64,000 bases of DNA from Methanomassiliicoccaceae archaeon COG_1 (lineage in GTDB: Archaea; Thermoplasmatota; Thermoplasmata; Methanomassiliicoccales; Methanomethylophilaceae): contig JAQQTI010000001.1 in NCBI GenBank assembly GCA_028561875.1, positions 558,001 through 622,000 of the forward strand, written 5' to 3'. Shown here piece by piece: positions 20,031-30,100 of this stretch. Both the position numbers and the translations under genes were made by a program. The stretch's first letter is position 1, and each line of letters begins with the position of its first letter. The notes beneath the pieces are model-generated. The model was not told the origin of the DNA and searched no databases. It was given only the letters and a program-made list of their open reading frames with translations.

Positions 20031-21803
20031 ATGGAGGCGCAGGAACTCAGAGAGGCGTACGTCGAATTTTTCAGGAAGAGGGGGCACGCGCGGATCCCGT
20101 CCGCATCGCTGATACCGGAGAACGACCCGACCGTCCTCTTCACCACCGCCGGGATGCACCCCCTCGTGCCGTACCTGCTCGGGCAGAGGCACCCCGCCGG
20201 CACCCGCCTCACCGGCTACCAGAAGTGCGTGAGGACGGGGGACATCGACGAGGTCGGCGACGAGTCCCACCTCACCTTCTTCGAGATGCTCGGCAACTGG
20301 TCGCTGGGCGACTACTTCAAGGAGGATGCCGTCAGGTGGAGCTGCGAGCTCCTGCGGGACGTCCTGGGTATCCCGCCCGACCGGCTCGCCGTCACCGCCT
20401 TCGCCGGCGACGGGGACGCGCCCAGGGACGAGGAGACCGCGGCGCTGTGGGAGGGGCAGGGCATACCGAGGGAGCGCATATTCTTCCTCCCGAAGGAGGA
20501 CAACTGGTGGGGCCCCGCCGGCCAGACCGGGCCGTGCGGGCCGGACACCGAGATCTTCTTCGTCGACGCGGAGAGGGGGCCGTGCGGGCCGGGCTGCCGG
20601 CCGGGCTGCCACTGCGGCTACTACACCGAGATCTGGAACAACGTCTTCATGGAGTACTTCAAGGACGGGGACGGGAGGTTCTCGCCCCTGGCGCAGAGGA
20701 ACGTCGACACCGGCATGGGCCTGGAGAGGGCGCTCCGCGTGGTCAACCGCGCGGAGACCGTCTACGACACGCCGCTGTTCGCCCCCATCATCGCCAAGAT
20801 CGAGGAGGTCTCCGGCAGGAGGTACGCCGAGGACGTGAAGGCCTTCCGCGTCATCGCCGACCACCTGCGCGCGGCGACCTTCCTCATCGCCGACGGCGTG
20901 GTCCCCGCCCGGACGGGCGGGGGGTACATCCTCAGGAGGCTCATCCGCAGGGCCTGCAGGTACCTCTCCCGCCTCGGCGTGGAGGGGGCGCGCGCCGGGG
21001 AGATCGCCGGGGTCGTCGTCCGCGACTACTCCGCGGCCTACCCCGAGCTGGAGAGGAACGAGGGGGCGATCCGCGCCACCCTCGCCGGCGAGGAGGAGAA
21101 GTTCCGCAGGACCCTCGGCAAGGGCCTGAGGCGGTTCGACCAGATGGTGGCCGAGAGCGGGGGCGCCGAGGTCCTCGACGGCGGCGCCGTGTTCAGGCTC
21201 TACGACACCTTCGGCTTCCCGGTGGAGCTCACCAAGGAGCTCGCCGAGGAGAGGGGGCGCACCGTCGACCTCGCCGACTTCGAGAGCAGGTTCAGGCGGC
21301 ACCAGGAGACCTCCAGGATGGACGGCAACCAGGCGTTCAGGGGCGGCCTGGCGGACCACGAGTACGAGACCACGAAGCTGCACACCGCCACCCACCTCCT
21401 CAACGCCGCGCTGAGGGCCCTCGTCGACCCGGGCATCAGGCAGAGGGGCTCCAACATCACCGCCGAGAGGCTCAGGTTCGACTTCGGCCTCGACAGGAGG
21501 CTGGAGCCCGAAGAGCTGAAGGGGATCGAGGAGTACGTCAACGGCGCCATCCGGGCCGACATCCCCGTGGTCTGCGAGGAGATGACCCTCGAGGAGGCCA
21601 GGAGGAGGGGCGCCGTGGGCGTGTTCGACTCCAAGTACGGCGACCGGGTCAGGGTCTACACCATCGGCGACCTGTCCTGCGAGATCTGCGGCGGGCCGCA
21701 CGTGCAGCGCACCGGCGAGCTCCAGGGGTTCAGGATCCAGAAGGAGCAGGGCTCGGCGGCGGGGGTGAGGAGGATCAAGGCGGTCGTCGGGAGGTTCGAC
21801 TGA
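20031..21803 (+). CDS. alaS: Alanyl-tRNA synthetase, compact bacterial-like form
   Basis: 590 residues; charges tRNA-Ala. The class II catalytic core is at the N-terminus (FTTAGMHPLVPYLLGQRHPAG, then TGYQKCVRTGDIDEVG, HLTFFEMLGNWSLGDYF, NTGMGLER-type motif DTGMGLERALR). The editing domain is present, with zinc ligands in HTATHLLNA (about residue 450) and CEICGGPHV (about 553). The C-terminal C-Ala dimerisation domain is missing: family members are usually 850-950 residues. A cysteine-rich insertion (GPCGPGCRPGCHCG) sits near residue 190. This layout resembles short AlaRS forms of bacteria rather than the standard archaeal enzyme. ATG follows CAGGAGAGCGG. Confidence 0.93.
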   Translation: MEAQELREAYVEFFRKRGHARIPSASLIPENDPTVLFTTAGMHPLVPYLLGQRHPAGTRLTGYQKCVRTGDIDEVGDESHLTFFEMLGNWSLGDYFKEDAVRWSCELLRDVLGIPPDRLAVTAFAGDGDAPRDEETAALWEGQGIPRERIFFLPKEDNWWGPAGQTGPCGPDTEIFFVDAERGPCGPGCRPGCHCGYYTEIWNNVFMEYFKDGDGRFSPLAQRNVDTGMGLERALRVVNRAETVYDTPLFAPIIAKIEEVSGRRYAEDVKAFRVIADHLRAATFLIADGVVPARTGGGYILRRLIRRACRYLSRLGVEGARAGEIAGVVVRDYSAAYPELERNEGAIRATLAGEEEKFRRTLGKGLRRFDQMVAESGGAEVLDGGAVFRLYDTFGFPVELTKELAEERGRTVDLADFESRFRRHQETSRMDGNQAFRGGLADHEYETTKLHTATHLLNAALRALVDPGIRQRGSNITAERLRFDFGLDRRLEPEELKGIEEYVNGAIRADIPVVCEEMTLEEARRRGAVGVFDSKYGDRVRVYTIGDLSCEICGGPHVQRTGELQGFRIQKEQGSAAGVRRIKAVVGRFD

Positions 21804-21840
21804 GGCGCCCGGCCGGGGCGCCCCCCGGCACCGGGGGCGC
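21804..21840. terminator. GC-rich hairpin between convergent alaS and methyltransferase genes
   Basis: The bases 21806-21841 contain self-complementary GGCGCC and GGGGCGCC/CCCCGG blocks (gcgcccggccggggcgcc and ggcaccgggggcgcc). They can fold into a strong stem on either strand, which may separate the two convergent transcripts. No T-run follows, so termination is only a suggestion. Confidence 0.3.
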
Positions 21841-23015
21841 CTGCCCTCGACGACGGAACTCAGCATGTCGAGGATCGCCCGGACCCTCTCCGGCTCGTAG
21901 AGGCTGTACAGCGCTTCCTTGCCGTTTTTCTCCGAGTACACGATGCCCGCGTCCCTCAGGACCCTCAGGTCGTGCGACGCGAGGGAGTGGGAGCACCCGG
22001 CCACGTGGGCGATCTGCTGCACCGTGAGGCGGCCGACGGTCAGGGCCTTGATCATGCGGATGCGTTTCTCATCGGCGAGGGACTTCACAGCGGCCAGGAG
22101 GTCGCCCCCCACGTCCGCCACGCCCCTGAGGTCGGCTATGCTCTCGCAGCCCAGTATCGGATTGGACGGGGGCCCGTCGTACGGGCTCGAGGGGTCGTCC
22201 GGCTTCCTCGCGCAGACGATGAAGCGGGACGGCAGCTCGACGAACCCGTGTTCGGTGAGGACGGAGTACGGGTTCTCGTCGAGGGACTGCACGTGGACGT
22301 CCGTCATCCCCGCCCCCAGGAACAGCGACACGTCCCACGCGGGACGGCGGCGCCTGCTGCACGGGAGGCCCCTCGCCAGGTCGCGCATGATGTTGAAATC
22401 GACCCCGTCGGTGTTGGTTTTCGCGTGGAGCCCGTCGTTCATTCCGTGCCCGTTGAGGTCCATGTAGGCCTTCCTCCTCCCGTACTCCTCGTCGAATATG
22501 TCGAGGTAGTAGTTGCCGTCGATGACGACCACGGCCCCGCCCGGCGCGAGGAGCTCCTTCCATCCGCCGTAAGCCGAGGCGGGGTCGGTGAGGTTCCACA
22601 CGGTGTTGTTCGACACTATCAGGTCGGCGCTGCGCCTCCTCAGCGGGGGGCTCTGGACGTCCCCCCTGACGAACTCGGCCTCGGCGCCGAAGGCCTGGCA
22701 GTTCTCGCGCGCGGCCTCTAGCATGCGCTCGTTGTTGTCTATGCCGATCACCCGGTGTCCCCTGAGGGCGAAGAGTATCGCGTAGAGGCCGGCGCCCGTC
22801 CCCATGTCGACGACGGTCATGCGCCGGCCCAGGTTGACGAACCGGTCGATGATCCTCATGACCTCGCCGTACCCGCCCCCGATGCTCTGGCGGGTGGCCT
22901 CGCCGTACCCGTTGGCGCGGAGGCTCCAGTAATCGCATATCCTCGATTCGAGGGCCTTCCTGGCACCGGCGGTGCGCGGCTCTTCGTCTTCCGGAACGGC
23001 TGTGGCCGCGGCCAT
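21840..23015 (-). CDS. SAM-dependent methyltransferase fused to C-terminal ArsR-type HTH domain (no stop at expected end)
   Basis: About 392 recognisable residues. Residues 20-290 are a class I methyltransferase: VVDMGTGAGLYAILFALRGH with the SAM-binding glycines, VIGIDNNERMLEAAREN, and ADLIVSNNTVWNL. Residues about 305-392 are an ArsR-type winged helix (LADEKRIRMIKALTVGRLTVQQ; then GCSHSLASHDLRVLRDAGIV). HTH after methyltransferase is the reverse of the common order. The frame has no stop where the domain ends (about 21840) and stays open antisense to alaS until 19773; a one-base shift would end it at 21775. A TATA element at 23036-23046 suggests a leaderless start. It is divergent from the ABC operon, 128 bp away, and may regulate it. 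Confidence 0.72.
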
Positions 23016-23104
23016 CGGTCGGACGTATCATCTAATCCAGATAAATCAATTGTTTTTCATACGAACGGGGGCCCGACGCGAACGCATTTATACGACGGAA
23101 CGGA

Positions 23105-23147
23105 AGGAGGGGATCAACTGGAGCATATGTCCAATTTGATACCATGA
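23105..23147 (+). promoter_or_regulatory. Six-codon upstream ORF overlapping the binding-protein start
   Basis: ATG at 23127 opens a six-codon frame (MSNLIP) whose TGA at 23145-23147 overlaps the binding-protein ATG at 23144 as ATGA. GGAG lies 4 nt before the small ORF, while the main ATG has no site of its own. A TATA-like ATTTATACG lies at 23084-23092. This looks like translational coupling or a leader peptide. Confidence 0.35.
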
Positions 23148-24520
23148 ACCCGAAAGCAATGGCAATCGTGGCCGTGGCGGCGCTGGTCGCCGCCGGGGCG
23201 GCGGCAATCGTCGTGTTCGGCGACGGCGACGGCAAGAGGACCGCCGATCCCGGCGACAACCTGGACGGCCGCCTCACCGTGTTCGGAAACGCTAACGGCG
23301 ACGACTACATCGACCAGGAGGACGTGGAATGCGTCAAGCGGATCATCGCCGGGGAGAGGGAGCCGGCGTACTTCGACTGCCACAGGACCTACGGGGGCGC
23401 GACGGTCCAGAGGTCCTTCGCCGATGCCAACTGCGACGGGAAGATCGACCGGGCCGACGTCGCCTGGATCCAGGACATGGTCGACCGCAAGCCTGACATG
23501 CTGATTCACTTCTACGACGTGGACGGCGTCATCTCCTCGTGCACGTACCCCCTCACGACCTACGCCGTCGGGTACAAGAGCAACTACGAGGCCGAGCTGA
23601 TCCTCGGGAACGAGAACAACTGCATGTACGTATGCAACCAGGTCGGGCAGGACGGCCCCTACTCGCCCTGGTACCGGATGTTCCTAGGAAGCGACAATTA
23701 CGTCGGCTGCTTCGGCAGCAGGTTCACCCCTGACTACGAGGTTTTCAGCAAGAACGCGCCCAGCTACATGCTGTCCGGGACCCGGGCCTGGTTCGACGAG
23801 AACATGGAGGAGACCGTGGCGGCGCTTGGCATGGACGTCGTCCGCCTCCCCTTCTGGGAGGACAACTGGGCGATCCCCGCGATCATCACCCTGGGGTACC
23901 TGACCCAGCGCGAGTCCGAGGCGTACCGGTACGCCGAGACCGCCGACTCCGTGTATGGGGCGATATCCGGCGCTCTCGCCGGCACCCCTGTGTCCGAGAG
24001 GGTGTTCGTTTACGCCTCGTACAACGCCACCAGCATATCGGCCAAGCACAACGGCATGAACGAGCTCGTCACGCTCGCCGGGGGCAGGAACCCGCTCGAC
24101 GCCGGATACTCGCCCGGGAAGATCGACGCGGAGACGCTCGCCCTTACGATGAACCCCGACTGGATCGTCCTCGACCAGTACTTCGGGTTCCTCGAGAGGT
24201 ACGAGGGGTTCGACCCCTGCAAGAAGGCCATCGTCGACCAGCTGAGCAACACCGACATGAAGTACGTCCAAGCGATCAGGATGACGGACGCCTACAAGAG
24301 CGGCCGCGTGATCTTCCTCCAGCAGGGAGTCTACATGGGCCCGGCGAGCTACGTCGCCGCGGCATACATCGCCAATCACATCAACCCCGGGCTGTTCGGC
24401 TTCGACGTCGACGGGCTGTTCGGCGACTACGTCACGAGATACCACCCGGATTACTCCAGCGCGGATTTCCTGGGGCTAGAATATTTCGATCTGGCGAGGT
24501 ATGAGGAGTACGCGTCTTGA
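23144..24520 (+). CDS. ABC transporter substrate-binding protein (BtuF/FepB type) with N-terminal dockerin domain
   Basis: 458 residues. A signal-anchor helix (residues 6-25) is followed by a type I dockerin-like domain: two calcium-binding loops, NANGDDYIDQED (49-60) and DANCDGKIDRAD (94-105), each followed by a helix. Residues about 120-458 form a helical-backbone binding protein of the iron-siderophore/cobalamin/heme class (PBP family TroA-like). No lipobox is obvious. It heads an operon with a permease and an ATPase. Dockerins bind cohesin domains, so the binding protein may dock onto a partner at the surface. The ligand is unknown; corrinoid is attractive in a methylotrophic methanogen, but iron or other chelates fit equally. 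Confidence 0.82.
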   Translation: MNPKAMAIVAVAALVAAGAAAIVVFGDGDGKRTADPGDNLDGRLTVFGNANGDDYIDQEDVECVKRIIAGEREPAYFDCHRTYGGATVQRSFADANCDGKIDRADVAWIQDMVDRKPDMLIHFYDVDGVISSCTYPLTTYAVGYKSNYEAELILGNENNCMYVCNQVGQDGPYSPWYRMFLGSDNYVGCFGSRFTPDYEVFSKNAPSYMLSGTRAWFDENMEETVAALGMDVVRLPFWEDNWAIPAIITLGYLTQRESEAYRYAETADSVYGAISGALAGTPVSERVFVYASYNATSISAKHNGMNELVTLAGGRNPLDAGYSPGKIDAETLALTMNPDWIVLDQYFGFLERYEGFDPCKKAIVDQLSNTDMKYVQAIRMTDAYKSGRVIFLQQGVYMGPASYVAAAYIANHINPGLFGFDVDGLFGDYVTRYHPDYSSADFLGLEYFDLARYEEYAS

Positions 24521-24564
24521 ACCGGCGGGGGCTCTGGCACGGAGGAACCACCGAGGAGGGGCCG

Positions 24565-25638
24565 GTGTCGGAGGAAGGGGCTGCCTGCGAGCGGATGGCG
24601 TCCTCGTACAGGCGCTACGTGGCGAGGAAGCTGGTCTTCATCGCGCTCTGCATCGCCGGCGCGATCGCGGTGACCGGGTACGCGGCGACATACGGGTCCT
24701 CGGGGATCACCCCCGGGGAGGTGTACCGCGACATATGGTACCACATCGTCGATCCGAGCAGGTGCGACGAGACCGTCGATTGGGCGGTGTTCACCGTCCG
24801 CCTGCCGCGCATAATGACGGGGCTCGCCACGGGCATGTCCCTCGGCGTCGCCGGGGCGGCGATGCAGAGCATGATGAAGAATCCTCTGGCCGACCCGTAC
24901 ACGACGGGCATTTCCTCGGGGGCCTCGTTCGGGGCGACCCTGGCGCTGGGACTCGGGTTCACCGTGACGGGCGCCGGGGGCACGCCCGGGCTGGTGTCGA
25001 CCGCCTTCGTATTCTCCCTGATACCCGCCGCGGTGATCATACTGGTATCCTCGCTGAAGAACGCCTCCGCGGCGACGATGATCCTCGCAGGCATCGCGGT
25101 GATGTACCTGTTCAACGCGTGCACGACTCTCATCAAACTCACGCTGTCCGAGCAGAGCCTTTCCGCCGTCTACCAATGGACCGTCGGCGACCTGAGCGGC
25201 TCCACGTGGGAGTCGTTCTACGTCATCCTCGGGTTCACGATCGCCGGGACCGCCCTCCTCATGGCGATGTCCAAGAAGCTTAACATTCTGATCACCGGGG
25301 ACAGGAACGCGAAGGCGCTCGGGCTCGACGCCCACCGGCTCAGGGTAGCCCTGCTCCTGCTCATCTCGCTCATGGCGGCATCGGTCGTATGCTTCACCGG
25401 GATCATCGGGTTCGTCGGGCTGGTGGCGCCGCACATAGTGAGGGTCTTCCTCGGAGCGGACAACCGGTACCTGATCCCCGCCTCGGCGGCGTTCGGCGCC
25501 GTCCTCCTGATGTCGGCCGACCTGGTCTCGAGGGTCGTCATAGCGCCGACCTTCCTGCCCGTGGGGGTGATAACGTCGTTCATCGGATGCCCGCTGTTCC
25601 TGTACCTGCTCATCAGGCAGAGGAGCTCGGCGTGGTGA
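24565..25638 (+). CDS. ABC transporter permease, BtuC/FecCD family
   Basis: 357 residues from the GTG at 24565, chosen because GAGGAGGGG lies 5 nt upstream. A TTG at 24517 overlapping the previous stop and an ATG at 24595 are alternatives. About ten membrane helices are predicted by eye. FecCD-family motifs are clear: RLPRIMTGLATGMSLGVAGA, QSMMKNPLADPYTTGISSGA, the helix GFVGLVAPHIVR near the ATPase-coupling region, and SADLVSRVV. It works with the dockerin-tagged binding protein upstream and the ATPase starting 4 nt downstream. Confidence 0.9.
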   Translation: MSEEGAACERMASSYRRYVARKLVFIALCIAGAIAVTGYAATYGSSGITPGEVYRDIWYHIVDPSRCDETVDWAVFTVRLPRIMTGLATGMSLGVAGAAMQSMMKNPLADPYTTGISSGASFGATLALGLGFTVTGAGGTPGLVSTAFVFSLIPAAVIILVSSLKNASAATMILAGIAVMYLFNACTTLIKLTLSEQSLSAVYQWTVGDLSGSTWESFYVILGFTIAGTALLMAMSKKLNILITGDRNAKALGLDAHRLRVALLLLISLMAASVVCFTGIIGFVGLVAPHIVRVFLGADNRYLIPASAAFGAVLLMSADLVSRVVIAPTFLPVGVITSFIGCPLFLYLLIRQRSSAW

Positions 25639-25642
25639 TCGG

Positions 25643-26521
25643 ATGAGGGTCGAACTGCGCGGCATGGAATTCCGGTACGGCCCCCGGATGCCGGTCATCA
25701 GGGGCATATCGTTCACGCTGGACAAGCCGGAGTTCGTATGCATCATGGGCCCCAACGGCGTCGGGAAATCGACCATGATACACTGCATCAACAAGATCCT
25801 CAGGCCCACGGGCGGGACCGTATTGGTGAACGACGTGGATGTGACCCGGACCAAGCTCAGGGACCTCGCGTCCCGTTTGGGATACGTGCCCGCGTCGAGC
25901 GAGGACTCGTACCCCCTGACAGTGGTCGACACGATCATGGTCGGGCTGCAGAACGACTTCAAGTACGGCACGTCGAAGGAGGACCTGCAGAAGGTATACG
26001 ACGTCCTCAGGCTAATGAAGATCGAGCACCTCGCCATGAGAAACTTCAACGAGCTCTCCGCCGGGCAACACCAGAAGGTGGTGCTCGCGAGGGGCCTGGT
26101 GAGGTCCCCGGAGGTAGTCCTGTTGGACGAGCCCACGTCAAACCTCGACATCAAGCACCAGCTGGAGGTCACCAAGGTGCTCAGCCGCCTCCCGAAAGAG
26201 AAGGGCATGCTGGTGATCATGATCAGCCACGACATCAACATCACCGCGAAGTACGCCGATAGAATCATCATGCTGCACGACGGCGAGATATTCGCCATCG
26301 GGACGCCGAAGGAGGTCCTGACGAGGGAGAACATCCGCGCGGTGTACGGCGTCGACGCCGACATCATGGAGGTGAACGGACGCCCGCACGTCATCCTCAA
26401 CGACTCCGTCGAAGACGGTATCGCCGCCGACCTCAACGGGCGGCGGCGAGGTCGGGATTCGAGAATGGGCGTCCTGCCAGGACCCGCATGTTCGAGCCCG
26501 TCCGCATCGGATACGACATGA
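25643..26521 (+). CDS. ABC transporter ATP-binding protein, BtuD/FecE family
   Basis: 292 residues; hydrolyses ATP to drive the preceding permease. Motifs: Walker A GPNGVGKST (about residues 36-44), signature LSAGQHQKVVLARGL, Walker B VVLLDEPTSNLD and switch His in MISHDINIT. The last 35 residues after VILNDS are Arg-rich and not conserved-looking. Last gene of the operon 23144-26521. Confidence 0.92.
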   Translation: MRVELRGMEFRYGPRMPVIRGISFTLDKPEFVCIMGPNGVGKSTMIHCINKILRPTGGTVLVNDVDVTRTKLRDLASRLGYVPASSEDSYPLTVVDTIMVGLQNDFKYGTSKEDLQKVYDVLRLMKIEHLAMRNFNELSAGQHQKVVLARGLVRSPEVVLLDEPTSNLDIKHQLEVTKVLSRLPKEKGMLVIMISHDINITAKYADRIIMLHDGEIFAIGTPKEVLTRENIRAVYGVDADIMEVNGRPHVILNDSVEDGIAADLNGRRRGRDSRMGVLPGPACSSPSASDTT

Positions 26522-26562
26522 CTCACGCCGACATGTACTGACCGGAGAGGGGGCTCGGGTTC

Positions 26563-27087
26563 TCACTCCTGCGGATGCACCCCCTCTAGCCGACGCTCCC
26601 GAGGGGCCATTGGTAAGCTTCCTCCGCGGTCCCCCCCGTTCGCGTCATCGAGTCCGCCGTAATCAGGACACCCCGTGGCCATATAGCAATCCGAAAGCGT
26701 GCCAGCCTCCATGACGATGTCCTGATCCATCTCGCGGCCCCCCGGGGCGATGACCGCGAGAATGGCCCTCAGGTTGCGGGTACTCTCCGATTCCATGTCG
26801 AAGACCCGCCTATCCGGGTCCGTGACCACGAGCGTATCCGTGTCGCTGTTGCCATCGGCCGTGCCCCTGGCGACGGGTCCGGATGTGACGATCGTCTTCG
26901 ATGCGGCATCCTGGACGATGGCGTCGATCGCCATATCCACGGCGGCGTAACCGTTCCGTCCTTCCTGTCGATGCGCCTCGTCCCGTCGGGGCACCTCTCC
27001 GTGACCGCACCTCCGTGCCTGTGGCCTCGCCTTGGTTGGATTCGGGAGAGTTTCCGTGGAAAAGGCCGAGGGCCAGTTTTCGCACAA
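26563..27087 (-). pseudogene. MNT-type nucleotidyltransferase remnant
   Basis: The middle of this frame resembles the minimal nucleotidyltransferase domain: VDMAIDAIVQDAASKTIVTS followed by GPVARGTADGNSDTDTLVV, where functional proteins have GSxARG-n-SDxDLLVV. The catalytic Gly-Ser is Gly-Pro here, while the Asp pair (DTD) remains. The sequence before the first helix and after the core is low-complexity and unlike the family. This suggests a decayed antitoxin-type nucleotidyltransferase. No HEPN partner is visible. It could instead be an intact but divergent small protein. Confidence 0.4.
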
Positions 27088-27118
27088 TCGCCCGACGAGT
27101 GCCCTGGCCTGCCCGCCG

Positions 27119-30100
27119 TCAACGCACCCTCATCTTCCTCCACAGCGAGACGGCGAATATCGCGCAGAACATTATCACCAGCCCGACCTCCACCGTCACG
27201 AGCAGGGTCTGGTCCTTCTGATGCTCCGGCTCCGTGATGGGCCGCACGTTGTATTGGGCCCAGGATGAAAGAACGTCATCCGAGGCGTATATCGTGAAGG
27301 CGTCAACATCCACATCGGTGAACGCATTGTCGAACGATTCGAAATAATCGCAGTGGACCTCCAGTTCCGAAATCCCCTTGCAGTTGCCGAAGGCCCCGTT
27401 GCCTAACAGTCTCATGTTTTCCCCCAGCACTATGAATTCCATCACGGGGATGCCCTCGGAGACATAGAACGCGTATTCGCCTACGGACACCACGTTGTTA
27501 AGGTCCGCATACCGGAGTCCCGCGCAGTTGTAGAACGCCCTCTCCCCGATGGTTCCTACCCCGGCCGGAATGTTCAATTCCGTAAGTCTGGAACAGCCCC
27601 CGAAACAATCCGCGGGTATTGAGGCCAGCCCCTTGCCCAGAACAACGTTGGATAGGCTGGTACACCCATGGAACGCACCGCTGCCGACGGCCCTGACCGA
27701 GTTCGGGACGGCGAAACGCGTGAATGCTTTCCCGTCGCACCCGGAAAATGCGCCGCACCCTATGAACACCAGTTCGCCGGAGAATGAGATGCTGGAAAGC
27801 GACCTGCATTCCGCGAAGGCCCGGTCCCATACGTATGCCACGGAGTCGGCCAGATACAGGCTGGACAGAACGGAACCGTGGAAGGCGCTTGTCTGAATCC
27901 CCCTGATGTGGCCGTTGAGCTCCAACGTTCCGAGAGCGTACGGGTCCGCGAACGCGAGCGCGTACCTGTCCTTGATCCCCGGGTCCCTGGAGAACATGAA
28001 TGCCGCATCCCCGATCTGGGTCACGGGATATGATGTTCCCCCGACCGATACCGAGCCGGGAACCTGCACGTACGGCCCGGAGACGTACCTGTGGATGACG
28101 GCCTCGTCGTCCACTACGTAGTAGGTGAAGCAGAAGGTGTCCTTGCGGTAGGACCCGTTGTACTCGTGAAGGACCAGATCGTCGCTGCCTGCAGACCAGC
28201 CGGCCGCGTCGGGGCGATGGTGCACCCCGACCCCCGCGGGGGCCACGCCTTCGAACACCGGGGAATCCCCCAGGAAATAAACGTTCTTAATCCCGGTGTT
28301 GGACCAGATGAGCCAGGAGAAGTATTTCACCGTCACGGGGATCACCGCGCTTGTCGCGTTGACGACTCCGTTCAACGCCCCCGCATCCATCTTGTAAAGG
28401 GTGCATCCTCCGAAGGACGAGGGGACGAACAGGGTCCCGCCCATGTTGTCCAAGGTCATCGATACCAGCGTAGCGCTGCCATCGATCCCGGACCCCTCGG
28501 TCGTGTATTCGGCATCCCCGTACGGACAGGTCACGATCTGCCTGACCGACACGTCGTCGGTGGTCCCGACCGCGTAAAACTTCATCAGGTCCGTGCTGAA
28601 CCTCACGTATCTTCCGTCATACGACGGTTCTATATGGGTCGTAGACCCCGCGGGAGATATGTTCCAAACATCGGCATGCACGCCTTTTCCCAATTCCAGA
28701 AGCAGAGCGATGTCGGCCGTGACCCCCCGGGGCTTCAGGTCCATCACGGAGGCCCCGTCCACGCGGAGATTGAGGCGGTAGAATTTGCTGTAGTTGATCT
28801 TCTTCAGAGCGGAAGAGATTTTCACGTTGAGGGGACCGTTCTGGACCGAAAATGTCAGCTCATCGCCGTCCCCGATGACCGCCAGCATCGAGGACAGGCT
28901 CGCATAGAACGAACCGCGGGGGACCGTCAGGACCGCTTCGGCGTCGCCGCCGTGGACGGCGATCAGGTTGGCGATGGACTCCCTACCGACGGATATCGCA
29001 GTGGCGTCGGGATACTGTGACAGGTCGCATACGACGACCGTCCCATCATACTTAGCTGCATTATGTGCCAGTTCCTCCGTGAACGATACGGTTACGGTAT
29101 CCCCCGACATGTTGTTCTCGGCATCGCGTACCGCATCGTAATCGCCTGTCACCCTCGAGACGTATACCGTGGTGTCCCCGACCACGATGTAGTTGGTGTC
29201 ATATTCCTTGGCGAGGGAGGGGTCGCGGTACATCTTCGCCAGGGCGGACCCGCGGAACACGTCCAGAGGAAGCGTCCCCCCTATGGAAGACCCGTATTTT
29301 GCAGAATAGGTGCCGACCGTGCGGTCCCCCTCCTTGAGAGTGAGTAGGTATTCCCTTGCCTCGGGTTCGAAGTACGCGTAGGCATAGGTCGTTCCGGTTA
29401 TGTTCCCGAGGTCGACCCGGACGTAATTGTTGGGCGTGAGGCTCCACCCTCTGAAATTGTACTGATACCTTACCGTCGGTTCTCTGTATGGGGTCGGAGG
29501 CGTCACGGCCGCAGACCCGTATCCCGCGGACACCGTGTCGATGGGGGAACGGTCGTAGTTGAAGAACTTCACGTCGTAGGAACGTACGACCTGGGTGAAC
29601 ACCGGCCTTGTCTCGGTGTCTTCCGTGACCGATTCCAGGTCCTTGTCCCAGCGTTCGAATACGTAGTCGTACTGCTGTGTGCTCACCTTGCTCGGTATGC
29701 CCGAATACGTCGCCGCGGAACCGGGCACCACGTACTCCTTCCTTATGAACTGTCCGCTTTCGGTGAGATACGTGATGCACTTCATCCCGGGGGTGATGTC
29801 GACGAATGACGCGGTGAACGTGGTGTCCGAGGTTATCGCGCGGGTCGTGTCCCCCCATCCGACGAACCCCTTGCCCGCGGCGACAGGCTCCTCTATTTCG
29901 GTCATGTCGACCTGTTCGCCGTATTTCACCTTCTGCGATTTCCAAACGGTCCCGTTCCCCAGTTTGAAGTCCACCGTGAGTATGTTCTTCATGCAGACTA
30001 TCTCGTCGGTATCCGGATTGGGCTCCGGGCCCCCCTTGTCGATGATGTACCCGTCGCCATACGGGTCGGGCGTGGAGATCAGATATATGCACTCGATGTA

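Noticed and set aside
19773-21839. Antisense continuation of the methyltransferase frame as a very long protein
   Set aside because: It is exactly antisense to alaS, composed of Arg/Pro/Gly/Val-rich shadow sequence, and no domain is recognisable.
23016-23126. Cobalamin riboswitch before the ABC operon
   Set aside because: No B12-box-like sequence or matching structure is visible, and such riboswitches are rare in archaea.
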